DNA from: Drosophila pseudoobscura
Lineage: Eukaryota > Arthropoda > Insecta > Diptera > Drosophilidae
Assembly (NCBI RefSeq): GCF_009870125.1
Contig: NC_046681.1
Location: forward strand, 6,213,001 to 6,277,000
DNA length: 64,000 nucleotides
Direction of reading: 5' to 3'
A model generated the notes under the pieces. It saw only the letters and a program-made list of their open reading frames with translations. It was not told where the DNA came from and searched no databases. Position numbers and translations under genes: made by a program. This document shows, one piece after another, positions 45,476-58,924 of this stretch (its first letter is position 1; every line of letters starts with the position of its first letter).

Positions 45476-47999
45476 TTGCCTGTTCAGGCAGGGCTCTATC
45501 CTATATCTCCTAACTTTCATAGCGCATCTCTTGCAGATTTTCAGATGTAGCCTCAACCATTGACACTTCATATATTTTTTTACCGACTGCACATTTCGTT
45601 TATTTTTCACACGCTATCAGCTTTCAATGAATTTTCATTTATTAAAACAAGTCTCTTTCTCTCTCTCTTCTCTCTCCTGTCTCTTCGCTCCTTCTTGCTC
45701 TCTGCTTTCTGCACCTCTTCCCCTACAACTTGTATGTTTTTCTTTCTTTTTCCAGCTCAATGTTCCGTCACACACTCGAACCATGTCTCTGGGTTATTCA
45801 TCATGACTTTACGTGCATGGGTGTATGGGTGTATGGGTGGGATTGCTTTTGTGTATGTGTGCGTGCGTGTGTGTTTACATATGTCTGGGTGTGTGTTAAC
45901 ACGCAGAATGTCAGTGTTTTCTCCTTTTCGTCCTCACCACCCACCACCCACCACTCACCTTGCACTGCCGATTGCCAATCAATGTTTGCGCAAAAATATT
46001 TGCCTCTCTCCTTTTTTCCACACTCTTAGCCAGATCTCTCTTCCTGGGGATTGTCTTTATACCGAGTAGATTGTAAAGCGTATTTGGGTTAGGGCCTACA
46101 AATCCGAATACCGACAAATCCCAGAAATGCGCTAATTAGTACAACACTAATAATGGACACCCTCTGTTAGCCGGAACATTAAGGCTAGGGAAGTCTGCTT
46201 TGGTTCAACTGGAGCACTCCTAGAGAACCTGTGGCACTTACACTTTCAGAATCCCATGTTGTCCACTGAATAATAGGTATCTCATTTGTCGATGTAACCC
46301 GGCTTCATCGTTATCTTTTTTTTGTTCGTATTTTCTCGATAAATCTGTCTAGGCTTGAAATGCACGCCATGCCGCTCAATTGCAGTGGATTAAATTATTA
46401 AAAAATGGTCGGGGCAAGCAAACAGGAAAGAGCGAAATATCAAAAATATACCCCGCATCGAGTGGACAGGCCTGGATCGCATATCCCAGCTGCGAGGTGG
46501 GTTAAAAAGTGCGTGACGAGACTTTAATTTGATTAACATTTAAATTATCCGTGAGCTGATGAACAGGAGCCTGGCAATGAAAATATAATTATATCATTAC
46601 TTGCCGCAAAATATATAATGCCTTGGCCTGGCCGTCTGTCAATTTCCATCCCGTAGCCCATTCAATTTCCACGCTTCTTCAAGCTTGAAATTTATCCACA
46701 GAAAAACAGGAAGAACGAAAGAAGAAACTAAATCGCTTAAGGGCCAAGTGGCCCTCGGGCCAACCGAAGCACAAATAATAATACAATGTTTTTTTGTTCC
46801 TTGCACGCCATTTTCATATTAAATAAGTTTGTATATATTTCCTGCTCTGACCAGCAGCTCGTTCTACGCTCCGTCCCGTTACGTTCCCTTCGTTTCGATT
46901 GTTTCACCTGAGCGACAGGTGGAAAAGTTCACAGCGCTTTAGCTGTCTCTTTAAACTCCTCAACGGAAGAGAGAAAGGACAAAAAACCAAGAGCAAAACA
47001 CTGGCACAACTTTGGGCATTTAATTAAGCATAAATCAGCCCGGGGCTAGCATGAGGATCTGCATTGGAACTTGCTTTATGAACTTGAGAGATGTTAGTGT
47101 TGCGGATGGCAGCCAATAAAACGATGAGACTTGGCCTAAAAAATGGATTTATTTACCCATCAAGGCGAAAAAGCAATACTCTTGGTAGTCATAGGGGGGA
47201 AAGGGGATAATTTGGTGGAGATTCAGACAAAGAGGAGAAGGAGAAGTGACTTATCTACAAGAAATCCTTTTAGTAGAGCACCATGCAGTGACTTTAAACA
47301 GATGCTTGATCCGCTCGAATCCCTGCCATATAACCCCCATTCCAAAATAACCTTCACTAAGCCACATGCAAACCCAAAACTATTCCATAGACAAGAGGGG
47401 CTAAGGAGGAAGCCTCTTCAATGAAATTCAAAATCAAAAGGCCTCAAAGGTGTTGGCTACACACGAGTATATGGCAGCTGTATGTGTGTGCAGCTGTGTG
47501 TCCTCGTTGGACCGTCAAAGTAGACATCCAATGCAAACGCCCAGAAGGATACTACTCGCAGTTCTGAGAGCGTCATGCTGCGAAAAGGACACACTGATGC
47601 TGGATGCCGGCTGATGATGCCCATGAATGCTTGCTTGCGTATGTTTTGATTTGAAGTGTTTGTGTGCATAGTAGGGGGATTATTCGAGTGTGGAGTGTGG
47701 GCTGATGTAACTTCTAACATTTCTCCCACAAAGATCTCCTTTGTGGGTTTGTGGGGCTTAGTGGGTGCTCATTAATGGCATGCCATAGTGTGCGTGTTGG
47801 AGTGTAGTGGCGGGGAATTATAAGTAAAATTGACCTATAGTGTGCTTTGATTTTAATGCTGCTAATGAGTTAGCGATTGTCAGTAAAGCATACTTTTAAA
47901 CCACATACTAAACATAGATTTCGCTGCAATAAATGCTGTTTAGAACCTCAATATATACTAGTATATGAAACAAAGATTTTGCTTGTATCTTCACAATAC

Positions 48000-49088
48000 T
48001 CAATCGACCCACTCATTCGGATTTACATAGATATCAGAGATTGTGCCACGCAGCGACTTGAAGCCCTGATTGAGGGGCACTGGCTTTGGTCGCTGCGACA
48101 CGTTCTGAATCCATTTTTCGAAGGCCTCATCCGCTTTCTTGAGGCGCAAAAGGTTCTCTTGATGGAGCTTTTGAGCCTCCTTTTGCTGCTGCTGACGACG
48201 CTTCTCGGCCTGCTTGACTTTTTCCATCTCCCACTCCTGCAGACGCCTCTGGGCGGCGGCATCAAGACGTGGAGCTGCAGCAGAATTATTCTTGTTCTTG
48301 GGACCATTCGGGGCGGCTTTCATGGATGATTTGGACGTCGACTGCTGCTGGGACTTTTGCCAGCACCATTGCTTATAGCGCTCCTTGGCCAGCCGTTGAC
48401 GTTCGGCTGCCTTTTGCAGGCGATCCTCCTCCTTCTGGAGTTCGGCCTCATGCTTGTAATGGTGTTGTGCGCGCTTCGCCGATAGCCAAGTGTCGTAGGC
48501 CTCTTTGACCGGACGCTCCAGCTTCAGGACCTTGATCGTCTGGCTGTATGTGGGAGAGTATGCCCCCGAATCGGTATCGGATCTCGATTGAAGTTTGAGC
48601 GAAGGAATGTATGGATTGTTATCAATTGTTGAACTGCACATCGAAGTGGTGGAGTCTTTTTCCAGCATTAACTCCTCCTCCATTGTGATAGGCATTACCT
48701 CTTCATATTGCGACGAATTTGAGGAACTTGCACTCTCATTTTCCTGCGGAAAACAGATTGCTTGCGTTTCGGTTTCATTGGTTCTCTGCGAACAGTAGCA
48801 TAGTGTGGACCCATCCGTTTCGTCCATGAAATTGGCGTCACAGGACGAAAGGGAACTGTCCACATAACGTAATGTGCGGGGATTCCCAATGGCAGGAACG
48901 AGTTTGCCATCGTCATAGGTTTTGATGAAGGTTCTGGAGGATTTGGCACCTAGGAGCTGTGCATCTGTACCGTGTTCTTCTGCATTCCCTTGGGGGCTTT
49001 GACTGTCTAGAGCTTTGGGGCGATTGCCACTGAATATCTCGCAATTAATCAGAACGCCCTGGTTATTCAGGCGACCCAGAAAGGCCAT
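48000..49088 (-). CDS. CCDC34-like coiled-coil protein a, 362 aa
   Basis: An open frame starts at the ATG at 49088 (MAFLGRLNN), aligned with the MAFHGGVNF start of its paralogue; the frame is open further upstream but without ATG. The N-terminal half is Ser/Glu-rich and acidic. The C-terminal half is a Lys/Glu/Gln-rich coiled coil with paired W motifs (YDTWLSAKRAQ, YKQWCWQKSQ, FEKWIQNVSQRPKPVP) and ends GFKSLRGTISDIYVNPNEWVD. The repeated W-x-K pattern and the PxPxP..Y.NP.W end are those of the CCDC34 (DUF4207) family. Human CCDC34 is needed for sperm tail assembly, so a flagellar role is inferred. No intron is required. Together with the gene at 58925-60801 it forms a diverged pair about 10 kb apart. 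Confidence 0.72.
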   Translation of the reverse strand: MAFLGRLNNQGVLINCEIFSGNRPKALDSQSPQGNAEEHGTDAQLLGAKSSRTFIKTYDDGKLVPAIGNPRTLRYVDSSLSSCDANFMDETDGSTLCYCSQRTNETETQAICFPQENESASSSNSSQYEEVMPITMEEELMLEKDSTTSMCSSTIDNNPYIPSLKLQSRSDTDSGAYSPTYSQTIKVLKLERPVKEAYDTWLSAKRAQHHYKHEAELQKEEDRLQKAAERQRLAKERYKQWCWQKSQQQSTSKSSMKAAPNGPKNKNNSAAAPRLDAAAQRRLQEWEMEKVKQAEKRRQQQQKEAQKLHQENLLRLKKADEAFEKWIQNVSQRPKPVPLNQGFKSLRGTISDIYVNPNEWVD

Positions 49089-49526
49089 GGTTCTAGCAGC
49101 ATTGGAAGGCGAATGGGGTGTTATTGTAGGATTATTGATAGGTAAGATCACTTACGTTATTATAATCAAAAACTATTTGAATACGTAGTCTTTGGGGAGA
49201 CTATTTTATGAAACCCTGAAAAGGAATATCTGTTTGTTGTGGCGTGTTTTGATGTGTGTTTCTGTGTTGCTAACGATAGACTGGAGAAATGCTGTGAAAC
49301 ATTTCAATAGTATACTGTGACAGCAAAACAAACGATTGCTTGGTAACTGAAATAAATGTTCTTTTAAGAGTGATACGTAGTGTGCTTTTTAAATTTCTGG
49401 CCAAGTTTTTCCGAGCCAAATTTGAGGTTGGGTTAAAATAAAATTATTTATAAAGAAAGCACAAGTTACCCTGATATACCTCCATAGGTGTCAAGTTTAT
49501 GTCAATGCATCAATAAGTCATCTATT

Positions 49527-50650
49527 TTTATACCCGATACTCAAAATGAGTATTGGGGTATATTAGATTTGTGGTAAAAGTGGATGTGTGTAACGTCCAG
49601 AAGGAATCGTTTCCGACCCCATAAAGTATATATATTCTTGATCAGCATCAATAGCCGAGTCGATTGAGCCATGTCTGTCTGTCCGTCTGTCCGTCCGTCC
49701 GTCCGTCTGTCCGTCTGTCCGTCCCCTTCAGCGCCTAATGCTCAAAGACTATAAGAGCTAGAGCAACGATGTTTTGGATCCAGACTTCTGTGATATGTCA
49801 CTGCTACAAAAATATTTCAAAACTTTGCCCCGCCCACCTCCGCCCCCACAAAGGGCGAAAATCTGTGGCATCCACAATTTTAAAGATACAAGAAAACCAA
49901 AAACGCAGAATCGTAGAGAATGACCATATCTTTTAGACTGCAGAATCCGAATTGGATCGTATTACTATTATAGCCAGCATCAAGAAAACAATTTCATTTT
50001 TTCTCGCCCTGTCTCTCTCTAACACACACGTAGCATAGGCGGCTTTGCTTAGAGTAAAACATTAGCGCCTAGATCTCAGAGACTATAAAAGCTAGAGCAA
50101 CCAAATTTGGTATCCACACTCCTAATATATCGGACCGAGACGAGTTTGTTTCAAAATTTGGCCACACCCCCTTCCGCCCCCGCAAAGGATGCAAATCTGG
50201 GGATATTCACAAATCTCAGAGACTATTAAAGCTAGAGTAACCAAATTTGGTATCCGCACTTCTGTTAGATCTCACTATAAAACGTATATCTCAAAATTTC
50301 GCCACACCCCCTTCCGCCCCCACAAAGGACGAAAATCTGTTGCATCCACAATATTGCAGATTCGAGAAAACTAAAAACGCAGAATCATAGATAGCGACCA
50401 TATCTATCAGATTGCTGAATCTGGATCAGATCAGATCATTTTTATAGCGGAAGGAAACAAATCAATTTGCAGTGGCTACGCAGCGCCCGACGTCACGCTC
50501 AGACTGATTTTCTGTCTCTCTCGCACGCACTCTTTGTCGTGTCGTTTAATATTAGCGGCGTCTGCCGGAGAAGAGCCATACTGACTTAGTATCGGGTATA
50601 ACCGTAGAGTTGCGGTGTCCGCAGCAACTCACAACGTTCCCCCTCGTTTC
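49527..50650. mobile_element. MITE-like dispersed repeat with inverted ends
   Basis: The left end TTATACCCGATACT (49528-49541) is the inverse of AGTATCGGGTATAA at 50588-50601, a 14 bp inverted repeat. ATACTC-AAAA-TGAGTAT just inside the left end folds on itself, and a CTGTCCGT-type microsatellite sits at 49677-49726. Three imperfect internal units begin near 49732, 50064 and 50208, each with CTCA(A/G)AGACTAT(A/T)A followed by GCTAGAG(C/T)AAC. A tail rich in GCAACTC continues past the right inverted repeat. No coding capacity. Repeats of this sort are common in obscura-group flies to my knowledge; I cannot name the family with certainty. Confidence 0.65.
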
Positions 50651-53600
50651 CTTTTGCATTAAAGGTTCTTTTTGTTCTGCACTTCCACATCCAACTTATC
50701 TACGCTGACGGACATTATATGTTATTTTGAGGAATGTGTTATGTTGAGGGATCATAGGATGCCATCAATTCAAGACTTGACTGAATCTGATTCTTCTGAC
50801 TTGATCTAGAATCTTTTCACAGAGAAATCAGTAAATGTCGAAAATTATGCGAATTTGGGGGGAATTTTCTATATCAACACCAAAATTTGTGGCTCAGCAT
50901 TCGCTCCTTCATCCACCTTCAAAGTCGTAAAGTTTGGCAAAAAGAACAATTGGTGGGGCCAACAATTTTGAATTGCTTTGACTGTTTTTTCGGCTGATTT
51001 TTAGATTTCATTTTCTATTAATATACAATTTAGCGATTTTTTGCTATTATACGGCTGTGCGCCAAAGAAGGGAGGGGGAGGCCTCGCACAATTTGATTGC
51101 CGTTGCAGTTGCCGCTGTTGCTGTTGCTGGTTGCCGCTTTTACATTCTAATCGAAATTTTTTATTGTTCAAAGTCACGAAATGTGTGCGACGCGACGCCA
51201 CGCCGCAACGATGACGACAACAATGGCGGCCGCGCCGGCAACAACGGTTGTAACGGTGGTAGAGGCAGCAGTATCAGCGGCAGCGGCAGCGGCTTCGAGG
51301 TAATGTCAGTTATTTGACAGCACCGACAGTCGAGTGCAATGGCGGCTCAGACATGCAAGAGGTTGGAAAGCCTTCCTTCGTCTCGCCGCAGTAGCCACAG
51401 AACTGGCTCCACTCCACAGTAGTCGTGATGTCTGAAAGCTAAGCCAAAAATGTGCCACTTAACCGAGCGGGGCATAAATGCTCTCCTACCACTCCTGACG
51501 CCCCCATTGCCACACACACTGCCTGAAACCGCATGCAAAAAATACGAAAATTGTGGAAAGAAATTGTCGACTATGCAGATACTCACTAAAACGTAATTGA
51601 AAAGGGAGCAAAAAAGTGTTTAAATTTTGAAATTAAAATTATAACTTAAATATTTATATTAAAATTTAAAAAATGTTATTTAAAATTAATAAAACCTGGG
51701 TCACAGACGATTTAATTTAAAATTTAAAAAAAATTTGTATTTGTATGCAATGCAGATTTTTTTCCATCTTGGGCAAGCTCTTATAGTCTCTATGCTTTGA
51801 GGGCTCTTACGGAGCCAATTTTTGTTTGACAAAAGCCTCCTCTTGAAGCTATCTTCTAGTACTATATACCCTTTAGATAGCAAGTACCTGGCACAAAAAA
51901 AGACCATGTAGGCAGCAGGCAGCAGACATCGTTGGCAATGCAACCGACATTATTTTATAATTTACAAACAAGTCGCACGCCGCCGACGACGATGATGACG
52001 ACGACGTCTGCAACACGGTTTACCTTTATCGAGAATAGACGCAGATGGAAATTCCTGACCACCCCTAAGCCCCCCTGGAATCAACATGAAGTTCCATTAG
52101 TTTTTGGATGTATTAAACAAATGCAGTTCATCGATAGAAATTGAAATTACTGACCTGTCGATAAAGTGGCCCTTTGGGTGGATAATTTTATGGCATATAT
52201 CGCATACGTACATATATCATTATTTATGGAGTGGAGTGGAGCTTTCAATTTTGGGAACTTAAATTAATGAAAAATCATATGCCGTTTCCCTGTTGAATTG
52301 TGTCAGCAATACTTTGAAATATAATGTTTTTTCTGAACACTTTTTTACATGAACTAAAATTCATTTTGATATTTTTAATCGGCTTTTCAAGACAAAGCCT
52401 CACAAATTATAACGTGAAATGTAGACGTGGTTTTTTTATTTTTCCGATCCGTGTTCTGCCCACCGTAATCACCGGCCCATTCAGTATTAGTATCAGAAAC
52501 GATGAGGGGCAATCAAAATGCAAAATTACATGAGAACAAATTAAGAAAAGTAAGTAAATATAGTATGCATGAGAGCATGTATTATTCCCTTGAGCGGTGG
52601 TTGTATTTGGTCTTTAGATAACTCCCATAACCCTTCTAAAAGTATGCCAAAGTGTATATTTTATCCCTCACCACAGATTGAGGCAGATTCTCAATTAAGT
52701 TGGAAACTTTTCCAGCACTGTGCTTTCACTTTCAGGTCGAAACGTGCAATTAATAAGCAATCCACAGGACAGGACAGGGCAGGACCTCCGACTTTCCGAG
52801 GGGTACAACAAGTCAGTCGTCAGTCAGGGAGTCAGTAAAGGCAAAGACGTCTAGAATATGACTTATTTAAGTCCGGGAGCCGCGTGTTAATAACTTTTCC
52901 ATGCAAACTTTTCCACCCATGTGAGTGGAGTGTCCTTCACATGATTTTCCTTCTGCGTTCCTTCAGCCGCTGCTGCTGCGTGCGGCAACCAGATTAAAGT
53001 GACAGACAGGGGAGGCACGGCTACGCAGGTGAAATAACAAAAGGTGCTTAAGTCCTTGTAACTGTTTAAGTCGTCTAAGGACGAACGCCGACCGACGACC
53101 GACGACCGACGGATGGGAAGGTGCGTGTTTATAGCGCTGTGAAATGAACATTTTGCAGGTGATTTAACAGTTATTAGATTTTTCAACCCAAATTTTTTAG
53201 CCCACCGGGGGCTTACAGCTACAGCCTATCATCATTCCCTTTGGGAAATCTTCCTGCCTTTACTGAAAAGTTTCTTTTTATTTGATTGCGACAAACATTC
53301 GCATCTCATGCGACAACAGACAAAATGTCAAAAGACATTTTTGTGCAAAACAATTGCCAGGGCACGAAAAACTTTTGTGCACTCGCACAACTTTTCCTCA
53401 ACTATGTGCCTGATTAAATAAAGATTTTTCCTAGCTTTTGGAAAAGTTGGTCAAGTGGGAGAAGCATCCATGTATCCATGTTGCATAAGTAAATATGCAA
53501 AATTGCCATCAAAGTAGTGTTTATACCTTCTTTTGGCAATTGTTGTTGGATATCTTGCAACATCTCAAAAGGGACTCCACACCCAGAACAACTAAGGACT

Positions 53601-56600
53601 GCTTTGCTTTCGTACAAGTTCGGGATTTATTTTGTTAGGAAATATGAAAAACTTTTCTTAGCAGCGAAGGATTAAGAACGAAAGCTTGAAAGGAGCTACT
53701 GAAGAGCTGATTGAATTTAAGTTAAATTTTCCATATACATGGAACTTAGGCTATCCCCTGAAGTGGATTGTTTCTATAACCGTTTTTTCCTAAAACCGAT
53801 TTTATATTGATTTTCGAAAATATTCTTCACTTGCAAACTATTATATTATATGTCATCTGAAGCTTTAAACATGATCATGTTAAATGAATCCACCCCCACT
53901 TCTCCAGGAGCACGAAAAGCTGCTCGGAAGTCGAGCTTAAATCTTTTCTCTCAAAAATGTTGCTCCAATTCTGAAGCAGACACGCAGAGGAGCAATAGAG
54001 CAGCATGAAATGAGCTTAGAGAAGAGGAACAAGGTAGAGGCTATACACAAAGCCGCTCTTAAGCTGTTTCTCTCCTTTTTGAGTGAGCTTTTGCTCGCAG
54101 TAGAAGCAGAAGGGAAGGGCAACAATAGAGCAGCTTCGATTGAGCCTAAAGCAAAGAATCAATGGATCAGCATTAGAATGAGCGGGAGAAAGGGGAGACA
54201 AAATAAGCTTTAGCTCTTCTTTACAAGTTAGCTGGCCAGTACTAACGGAGCTGCAAGCACGAGAGAGAGAGAGAGATAAGAGAACAGATTTGCGACTTGT
54301 TGGCGCAAGCTTTTGTTACTCATCCGGCTCCGCATTATTTATGTGATAGAAAGTGAATATAAATAAAGGTAACGATAATGCCAGAGGGCTCCTATATTTG
54401 TTACGTTCGGTAACGTGAACGAAGCTGCTCTCAAACTATGAGTTATATTAAGAGAGAGTACCTACAGTTTGAGGAGAGAAAAGGAGATTTTTCGATGAAG
54501 AAAAACGATTAAAACACACACACGATTCCTATGCCAAAGGGTAAGCTCCAAGGTAGCCCCTTAAGCCTTTGCCTAATTATGCAAGTCATAATTGTTCAAA
54601 TTGAATAAGAAACAAAACTCCCTGCTCATAAATATGCATTTTATTTGACGGCTTTAAATAAATAAATACCCGGAGAGAAAGACCGCTAAGAGAGTATGCC
54701 ACCCTAAGAGACCGAGCAACTTTGGCACAATTCTTAATTAGCTTTATGAGTTTTCCAGTTTTCCAGTTTTCCACTGTGTCCGTCGGCCACCTGTCTCAAT
54801 TCCCATGCGTGCGGTCAGCCAGGTGTCCTAGGACCCGGGCCTAGGCCAAAAACTGACTGAACTTTTTTTTGTTTCCAACTGAGAAAATATTATGCGAAAA
54901 ATTATATTAAAACTTTGTCGAGTGAGTGGAGGCCTTTGTTAAACTTTTCACTGTTGCAGGCAGCATGTGGGAATCGGAGTCCGCGCCAAAGAAGTGAGTG
55001 GAAGTTCAGGAAGGAGTCCGAGGAAAGACCTATCAATAGCAATGGCAACAATGGCCAATTTGTAGCAAGGTTCTTGAGGCGCATAAATTAAACCTTCGCC
55101 CTCTAATTGGACCAGTCCATCCAGTCCTCCTGTCGCTCCTTCCTTCTGCATAGAAATGACGAGGACGACGACGATGGCGACACTTGAAATCAAAATTCAT
55201 GACCGAGGGTGCGGGGAGAAAGTCCAGGGCGGGGGTTTTGCACGTGGGACTTTGTACCGGTGGTGTTTTAATCTTGGAATATATTTCTAAAGACTTTTGG
55301 GTCAGTAAAGTGCCTGGCCATCGCTTTTTTCCCCTCAAGAAGCGCCGCTGGAAAACGCATCGTGTAACAGCAGAAGAGTACTAGCACGAGTGCGAGTGCG
55401 AGTGTATGGGAGGGAAAATTGTAGGGAAATGTCCGCAGCTTGTTTGCATTGGGCGTAGAGCGAAAAGGCAGCAAGGCGTAACATGCGATAAAATTGAGTT
55501 GGAAACGTGTTTCAAATCTAAAATTAACAAACTGTCGGAGAGAGTCAGTTGCCGGAGAGTCCGTCCCATGCCCGACTAAATGTCCTGCGACGCAGAGCCT
55601 AGTCCTGCATGTAAATGACTTTTTAATGATGCCCTACAGTCCGTCTCGGCTACATTGAAATCCTCTTGCTGGCAGTATGCTGCTCCATCTCCATCTGCAC
55701 CCCATCCCCATTGTCCCCTCCATGCAAGTCTCATTCGAGTGTCATACCCTGTAGGTCGGCCCCTGCCTAATTGCTGACATAATTTCCCCCTGTTTTTCAT
55801 GTTTCTCCTGGTTTTTTTTCCCCTTCAGCACTTTAATAGTTTTCTTTTTTCGCGCCATGTTTCCCCGGGTATTGGTTTCATGTAAATGTGGAGCGCCTGA
55901 TTAGCGCTAGTCATGAATTTCAATTTGCCTCTTAATTAATTGTTGCTTGAAAATTCTTTCGCGTGCTAATGGCTGTCCCTGTCCAGGACGAGTATATCTG
56001 CTTAAAATTGTTCCATAATTGACTTGGCAATTGTTCGAGAGTGAAGGATAATTGCAGTCACTGGGATTCCCTGGTAATTATTACAAGCACCATTGTAATG
56101 TGAGGAGAAAGTTCAATGTGGAATTAAATGGAGCAATACAATTAATGAGGGAGGTTCGTTTTCAAAAGTATTTCAAGCATTTGAAGGAAGTACGAATTTT
56201 GTAGAGCAACGTATCACTACAATCCAATCAACAAACACTGATATATAAACACTGGTTATCCTGTTACAATTTCCACTTTGTCTATGCAACATATTCGCCG
56301 CAACATTATCATCAACCATTTGAAAAGTCAATTTATACAATTGTACCAACAAATAGGGTTTAACCAATTTTGTAAACCAATACGGTACAAAAAAGATGGG
56401 TGGGTGGCTGGCAAATAACAATTTGCTGAGGAAAAACACCAGAGTGGAGAAGCTCCGAAGCTCGGACAACTGCAGAGGACAGGAAAACTCAATAAGATTT
56501 CAATTGTTGTTCCGGTCGATGATGGCATCGTCGGATGGGAGGAGGAGCAAAAGAGTGCCCTGCCCATTTTCATTAGACTTTCAACACTGGCACTGGCACT

Positions 56601-57714
56601 GGCACTTGTGTGAGTGTGAGTGTGTGGGTGGGACGGTGTGTGTTGTAAAGTCACAAAATTATATTGTTCAAAATAAAATAAAGCATGTTTTCGGTAGAGC
56701 TTCAAGTGGGAGAAGAGAAGTCTAGAGATTTGGGGAGTGCAAAACCCGAAATGCAAACAAACAAAGCCAAAGGCCTAAAGTTCATTTGCACAATTTCCCA
56801 GCTCTTGGCCGTAGTTCGTAGTAGCTGTAGTATAGTACTGCCCCTGAAATACACTCCATTCCTCCCCCGCCTTTGGCCAAAGTCAAAGGCCGTGTGCGCA
56901 CAGGCCTTGGCAAACAAAAAGACCAAAAAGACGTTGGCAATCCTTTTGATGAGGTCAACGTTGGTTTGGTTTCCTGTCCACACATACACGCACACAGTCG
57001 CCCACACGCCTCTCATATGTGAGTGGACAGTGGCACCAGATGTTCCATAAGTGCGGCAGATCTATTTTTCTATGTACCCTGGGCGCTGCTCCATGCCGCG
57101 TGACACCCAAAATTTAATCAGAAGATACGTCTCTGTAGTTCTGTCTAGATCCCAACACACTGTGCCATTTGACCAGGCCGAATGCTTACTTTTCTATGTG
57201 TTTGTGTGTGCTACAGATAGAGAGATGAGAATGATGATGATGATGGCGATGGCGATGGCGAGGAGAGAGGCAGTCTGTCGATGGATGATGTCTGGGCAAT
57301 AGAGGCAAGCGGTGTATTGAGGCCGACGCATTGGCAGGATTAAATTTGGAAGGTATTGAAGCATGTTATTCGTCATCAATGTAGTTTGCACTAACTAGTT
57401 TGTGTTGCTGCTGCTGGTGCTGCTGGCTTCTACTGTTGCTGTAGCCGAGCAGAGCTGTTTGTTTTCATCTTCTTAATGCTGTTGTTGCTTTTGCAAGGCA
57501 TGTTATTGTTGTCAGAGAGAGAGAGGGAGAGAGAGTCGATAGTGGAAGACCAGAGAGTGGGTGTCTCAGAGTCTCCGTCGTCGTTTCCTTGTTGTTTGCA
57601 TTGTTTACGCACTTTCGCCTTGATATTATTGTAGTGTGCATTTCGGCTTGATAGTCACATGACCAGGAACAAGGAGTAATGGCCAGATTGAACAGCCACC
57701 ACCACACCAGCGTC

Positions 57715-57757
57715 GCACCCGCACCCGCACCCGCACCCGCACCCGCACCCGCACCCA
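57715..57757 (+). repeat. (CGCACC)n hexanucleotide tandem repeat
   Basis: About seven copies of a hexanucleotide related to the (CACACC)n tract near 23374. Confidence 0.85.
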
Positions 57758-57860
57758 ACCCCCGATTCTACTCAATTGACTGGGAGTAAAGCTGAATGCA
57801 TGATTGGACTTCGTGGTTGTAGCATGTCTGGTCATGTCAAGAAATAGAGGTAGATGTTTG

Positions 57861-57872
57861 GATAGATAGATG

Positions 57873-57933
<61 letters not shown>
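57861..57933 (+). repeat. (GATA)n microsatellite
   Basis: About 18 GATA units, with one variant unit near the start. One of the longest simple repeats in the window. Confidence 0.92.
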
Positions 57934-58066
57934 TTAAATAGGGGTTCAATCTTCTGTGTACTGAATGATTTGTGTAGATTTATCTTTTCGTTTCGGACTA
58001 AATGCTAATAGTTTTTCTATCTTTTGTTTCTATCTAACCATTCAATTCCTATATATGTATAAGAAG

Positions 58067-58084
58067 CGCCAACCCCCGGCTCAC
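58067..58084 (-). repeat. inverted copy of the 18-nt repeat at 13270
   Basis: Exact reverse complement of 13270-13287, followed by a GCGCTTGCTCGCGC segment that can fold. Confidence 0.5.
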
Positions 58085-58880
58085 ACGCTGCGCTTGCTCG
58101 CGCTGATATGAGCAAAATATCGGAGCGACAAGGCTCTACCTCTAGATTTCTGAAGAATATCTGAATGCCATCAAAATAATCGTTGTATCTTCAAGTGTGC
58201 CTTCCATCTTTCTTGTTCCTTTCTTTTGGTTTTTTCCGTGTTCTAATCCACTTTATTCTCTCCTTTTCTTTGGCAATTGTTCAATGCCTCGCACATCACT
58301 CATCATCATCGCGCATGGGGAGTCTGCTGCCTCTCTCCCTGCCCCCTACGATTCCCACCTCCTGGTTATTGATCACTCGACATCAGTGTGATAAATATCT
58401 GGTCGGTTCATTGTCTGAGCATAAACCCCGTACACACCGATTGCTCCAATGACCCCAAGCGACACCCCCCATCCTTTGCACCTGTCTTTGTCTTATGCTG
58501 AATGGTCGTCGGGTTCCCGTCCCCTGGTTTTCTCCATTGCATTATTTATGGGCACAGCAAGCGGCCCTCTCGAGGGATTGGAGGGCTTTCATTGTTTTAA
58601 CCACTAAACACGAGGCGATTTATCTTTCGACTGGCACTTTCTTTTTTTTCACCTTTTATCTCAGGATGAAAGATAGTGAAAGATGATTCTTTTCTTATGC
58701 AAAAAAGGGGGTCTGGAGGAGCGGGTTCTTCCAGGATTCTGTGAAGTCTAATAATGGAGTTTTTTTTTGTTATCTTATGATTAAGATAGTGCCTCTAGAA
58801 TTGCTTTATGATCAGTAAGTAGCCTAAGCTCCATTTTGAATTTTTGTATTTTTTTTAGAGATCTAAGGAAACAAAGGAAT

Positions 58881-58886
58881 TTTATT
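58881..58886 (-). terminator. poly(A) signal of CCDC34-like b
   Basis: TTTATT on the plus strand is AATAAA on the minus strand, 38 nt after the stop codon of the gene at 58925-60801. Confidence 0.55.
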
Positions 58887-58924
58887 CTTCAATTTTAAAA
58901 ATATTTTTTAAAATATTTTTTTTT

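Larger units (their letters stand above)
36944..47999. other. 11 kb non-coding stretch with microsatellites
   Basis: No supported gene. Tracts include (AT)n at 38043-38069, (GT)n near 42297-42316 and (AC)n at 43824-43849. Long frames here (for example near 38233, 42229 and 45560) are low-complexity or pyrimidine-driven. An inverted copy of the dispersed repeat is at 45371-45475. Confidence 0.5.
49089..58924. other. 9.8 kb between the CCDC34-like genes
   Basis: No supported gene. It contains the MITE-like repeat at 49527-50650, a GA/GC-rich stretch of small imperfect repeats at about 53930-54300, a (CGCACC)n run at 57715-57757 and a GATA array at 57861-57933. Short frames in the GC-rich part near 51.1-51.3 kb are compositional. 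Confidence 0.5.

Noticed and set aside
45560-46069. 169-codon frame
   Set aside because: Composition is Ser/Phe/Leu/His from CT- and T-rich DNA plus a TGTG-rich tract; looks like low-complexity sequence.
48000-49151. Longer CCDC34-like a start at 49151
   Set aside because: That codon is GTG on the minus strand; the ATG at 49088 matches the paralogue's MAF start.
57841-57940. GATA array as a regulatory element or CRISPR-like repeat
   Set aside because: Simple tetranucleotide microsatellite without spacers; CRISPR arrays are not expected in a fly genome.
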